The position numbers and the translations under genes were made by a program. A stretch of 17,065 nt of DNA, taken from assembly GCA_964473995.1 (NCBI GenBank), contig CAYYRB010000053.1, positions 1 to 17,065 of the forward strand, written 5' to 3'. The DNA comes from JAKRSD01 sp964473995 (lineage in GTDB: Bacteria > Bacteroidota > Bacteroidia > CAIKAF01). A model generated the notes under the pieces. It saw nothing but the letters and a program-made list of their open reading frames with translations, searched no databases and had not been told where the DNA came from. Below are positions 14,553-17,065 of this stretch, in pieces. Positions within the stretch are counted from its first letter, which is position 1; the number at the start of each line of letters is the position of its first letter.

Positions 14553-16931
14553 ATGATTAAGAAGTTATCTAAAGCTATTCTCGCCCTCGTATTCTTTTAT
14601 TATGCAGGCCTGAATGTTTCTTTCGCTCAATTGGTTATTCAAGGTCAGTCCTTTCTTCGAATGGCCAATACCACCACCTCTGATTCTCTTTTTCTTGTGG
14701 TGGGAAATCCTGCTCCCTCCGGTATTTCCGGAGCCGCTTCAGGGGGTATTATTTCGGATAGCCAAAGATCCTTGGTTCGTTGGTTGACGGGTTCTTCTTC
14801 GCAATCCGGTTACCGGGTACCTTTTGTTATTGACCAGGCAGGGGTGAAAGTCCCATTAAGCTTTGATATCAGTTCAGCCGGAGGCGCCGGAGGTTTTATT
14901 GACTGTGGTACCTACCCCACAACATCCGGAAACTTGCCGCTTCCCGCAGGAGTTACCCAATTGAATAACACCGTGTTTACTCCTGATAATACCGGCAATA
15001 AAGTGTACGACCGGTTTTGGATTGCCAATCGCAGGAATTTCAGCAGTCAGCTTCCGGGTTTGTCGATGAGTCTCGGCTATTCATCTTCTGAGTTTTCAGG
15101 AGGCATTGCATCTTCAGCCAGGCTGGCGGCTCAAACTTATGCATCTTCATCAAATACTTGGGAAGGTCCTGTGGGTAATGATGACCTGGCGGGAAATGTA
15201 ACTCAGATTTCTGTTCCCGCAGGGAACAACACGCGTTACTTTACATTGGTTGAAGCCCAGAATGGATGGACGGGAGCCGTTTCCAATGTTTGGACGAATA
15301 CCGGTAACTGGTCTAACGGGGTGGTACCGAATGCTACGCAGGAAGCACTTATTTTATCTTCAGCCACTACCATGCCCGTTATTTCAGGTATAAATCCGGT
15401 AGTCGGTTCCCTCACGGTTCAAAGCGGCGCAACCCTAAACATTGCTTCAAATTCATCATTGACTGTTAATGGTTTACTTACTAACAATGGTCAGGTTAAT
15501 GTGCAGAATAACGGTGCTTTGGTTCAGGCTGTCGGTTCAAACCTTGCCGGAACGGGTACATTCTCCGTTTCTCGTGTATTACCTACCGCCAACCGTTTTC
15601 ACTACATAGGATCCCCCGTAACCAACGTGGCCGTGAATGCTTTCGGCATCGTGCCCTCCGTGTTCAATGGAAACAACGGCAGCCAGCTTGTTCCTCAGTC
15701 CACTTGTAATCCGCTTTCATTAGAGGCCGGATCTCCCTGGGCTAATTTACTCGAGCTTCGTGAAAATGCCACCGTACTTTCTAACTGCTCGCAATCTCTG
15801 TGGCATGTGAAGTCTGCAGGAAACCTGACAGACGGTAGGGGTTATGCCGCCATGGCTTACGGGGCAAGTACCACCAACCTGCAGTTCAACGGTACCGTGA
15901 ATAACGGTACGGTTTCCTACGCAGGACTAGGAAATTCAAACGGTACCATGACCGACCCGCTCTCCGGAACCATCACCCGAGGATGGCACATGGTTTCTAA
16001 CCCGTATCCGAGCCCCATTACTTTCGGTCTTAATAATGCCGATTTGACTGCCATGAACTTTGATGCCCAGGTGCAGGTGTGGAATGCGGCAACCAATACA
16101 TGGTCTCCTTCCGTTTCAAATGCCATTATTCCCGTAGGACAGGGTTTTCAGATTCGGAATTCGGGAAGTACACCTCGTACCTTTCAAACAACCAATGCCT
16201 TAAGAACGACAACATCCGCTACGTTTTTAAGCACTCCCTGGGATCAGTTCCTTACCGTTAATTTGGAATCAGGCAATCAAGCTATGCCAACTATCATTTT
16301 CTTTAATGAAGAAGCAACAGATGCTTATGATGGTCAGCTGGAAGCCAACCGACTCTTCGGCGGTGCCGAGGTTCCCGTAATCTACACTAAAATTAACGAT
16401 ACCGAGAAAATGGCATTCAACGGATATTCTCCCGCATTCACCGGAACCAAAACCGTTCCCATGGGAGTTTATGACGGCATGAATCCGGGTAATTTCACAC
16501 TCCGTTTCCAGGATGTGATCACACTTCAAAACATGACGGTGACCTTGGAAGATACCAAATTGAATGCGTTCCAAAACGTTCAGGAAGGCTTTGAATATGC
16601 TTTCGCTACTGAAGCAGGGGATAATCAAGACAGGTTCAAAGTGCATTTTAACCTGATTGACAACAGTGGAATTGACAATCAGAACACCGGTGTATTCCAG
16701 CTCTTCCCCAATCCGGCAGAAGACAATATTCAGATTATTTTTTCGGATGCTAAAACGGGTTATACCATTCAATTGTATGACCTAAATGGCAAACGACTCA
16801 GCGCCCGCGAAATTCCTTCCGGAACTCCCAATGTAAACTTCTCCTTGGAAACTTTTGCTCCCGGTATGTATATGATGGAAGCCATCTCAGAAGATGGTGT
16901 GCGTAGTGTTAAAAAATTCATCAGGAAGTAG
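14553..16931 (+). CDS. Secreted protein with T9SS type A sorting domain (792 aa)
   Basis: This is a large predicted surface or secreted protein of unknown role. A signal peptide (MIKKLSKAILALVFFYYAGLNVSFAQ) probably cuts after SFA at residue 25. Residues about 26-235 are Ser/Gly/Asn-rich and unrecognised. From NGWTGAVSNVWTNTGNWSNG (237-256) a stretch typical of Bacteroidota surface proteins follows: paired tryptophans, then short repeated strands with a GATLNIASNSSLTVNGLLTN pattern (to about residue 340), suggestive of a beta-helix or solenoid. The central part includes GRGYAAMAYG and GWHMVSNPYPSPI. The C-terminal 86 residues form a type A sorting domain with LFPNPAEDNIQIIF (717-730), LYDLNGKRL, and FAPGMYMMEAISEDGVRSVKKFIRK. 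Function could be adhesion, matrix or an enzyme; no catalytic motif was identified. A -7-like box precedes it. Confidence 0.9.
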   Translation: MIKKLSKAILALVFFYYAGLNVSFAQLVIQGQSFLRMANTTTSDSLFLVVGNPAPSGISGAASGGIISDSQRSLVRWLTGSSSQSGYRVPFVIDQAGVKVPLSFDISSAGGAGGFIDCGTYPTTSGNLPLPAGVTQLNNTVFTPDNTGNKVYDRFWIANRRNFSSQLPGLSMSLGYSSSEFSGGIASSARLAAQTYASSSNTWEGPVGNDDLAGNVTQISVPAGNNTRYFTLVEAQNGWTGAVSNVWTNTGNWSNGVVPNATQEALILSSATTMPVISGINPVVGSLTVQSGATLNIASNSSLTVNGLLTNNGQVNVQNNGALVQAVGSNLAGTGTFSVSRVLPTANRFHYIGSPVTNVAVNAFGIVPSVFNGNNGSQLVPQSTCNPLSLEAGSPWANLLELRENATVLSNCSQSLWHVKSAGNLTDGRGYAAMAYGASTTNLQFNGTVNNGTVSYAGLGNSNGTMTDPLSGTITRGWHMVSNPYPSPITFGLNNADLTAMNFDAQVQVWNAATNTWSPSVSNAIIPVGQGFQIRNSGSTPRTFQTTNALRTTTSATFLSTPWDQFLTVNLESGNQAMPTIIFFNEEATDAYDGQLEANRLFGGAEVPVIYTKINDTEKMAFNGYSPAFTGTKTVPMGVYDGMNPGNFTLRFQDVITLQNMTVTLEDTKLNAFQNVQEGFEYAFATEAGDNQDRFKVHFNLIDNSGIDNQNTGVFQLFPNPAEDNIQIIFSDAKTGYTIQLYDLNGKRLSAREIPSGTPNVNFSLETFAPGMYMMEAISEDGVRSVKKFIRK

Positions 16932-17036
16932 CCTTTCTGCTTCTTACTTACGTTTGATTTTTGTTTTTTATTTTTTGATTTCTTTTTGGTTTTAGTTTTT
17001 TAAGTCGGTCCTAGTTTTAGTTTTTTAATTTTTAGT
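16932..17036 (+). other. T-rich intergenic region with a 15-base direct repeat
   Basis: This 105-base gap is almost all T on the + strand, with no stable hairpin that I can see and so no clear terminator for the 792-aa gene. A 15-base word beginning GTTTTAG and ending TTTTTTAA occurs at 16989-17003 and 17014-17028, a period of 25 bases. No full TAnnTTTG box was found. Confidence 0.6.
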
Positions 17037-17065
17037 ATGAAAAAATTAGCCATTTTGATTTCGGC
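17037..17065 (+). CDS. Start of a probable exported protein gene (partial)
   Basis: The frame from the ATG at 17037 reads MKKLAILIS before the window ends. Two lysines followed by a hydrophobic run look like the start of a signal peptide, and an A-rich start region after a T-rich gap resembles the two preceding genes. Only nine full codons are visible, so the product cannot be named. Confidence 0.5.

Overview
The window is a chromosomal stretch of a Bacteroidota (Bacteroidetes) member. The protein sequences are Bacteroidetes-like. Most genes lack a Shine-Dalgarno (SD) sequence and have A-rich leaders. A DUF3467 gene follows rpoC, and two secreted proteins end in type IX secretion (T9SS) type A sorting domains, which are characteristic of this phylum. 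I cannot place it below phylum from sequence alone. All genes lie on the + strand.

Layout. Positions 122-12642 hold the core transcription/translation cluster: tuf (EF-Tu), tRNA-Trp(CCA), secE, nusG, rplK (L11), rplA (L1), rplJ (L10), rplL (L7/L12), rpoB and rpoC. A strong intrinsic terminator at 12666-12702 closes it. Next come a DUF3467 gene (12738-13049), a 382-residue T9SS cargo protein (13128-14276), a 276-base intergenic region packed with hairpins and a perfect 39-base tandem repeat, and a 792-residue T9SS cargo protein (14553-16931). A third gene starts at 17037 with a signal-peptide-like N-terminus and is cut by the window edge.

How the genes work together. EF-Tu delivers aminoacyl-tRNA to the ribosome. 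L11, L10 and L7/L12, with L1 nearby, build the stalk regions that elongation factors contact. SecE belongs to the SecYEG channel, which the two cargo proteins need before T9SS carries them across the outer membrane. NusG binds the polymerase made of RpoB and RpoC. Likely tuning points inside the cluster are a 16-bp hairpin between tuf and tRNA-Trp, a 13-bp hairpin between rplL and rpoB, strong SD sequences only at rplA and rplJ, and a TTG start for rpoB.

The first 12.6 kb is conserved housekeeping sequence. I found no phage, insertion sequence, CRISPR, defence or biosynthetic system, and nothing I would call a new biological system. The less ordinary material is regulatory: the repeated hairpins at 14295-14508 and the selective SD use.
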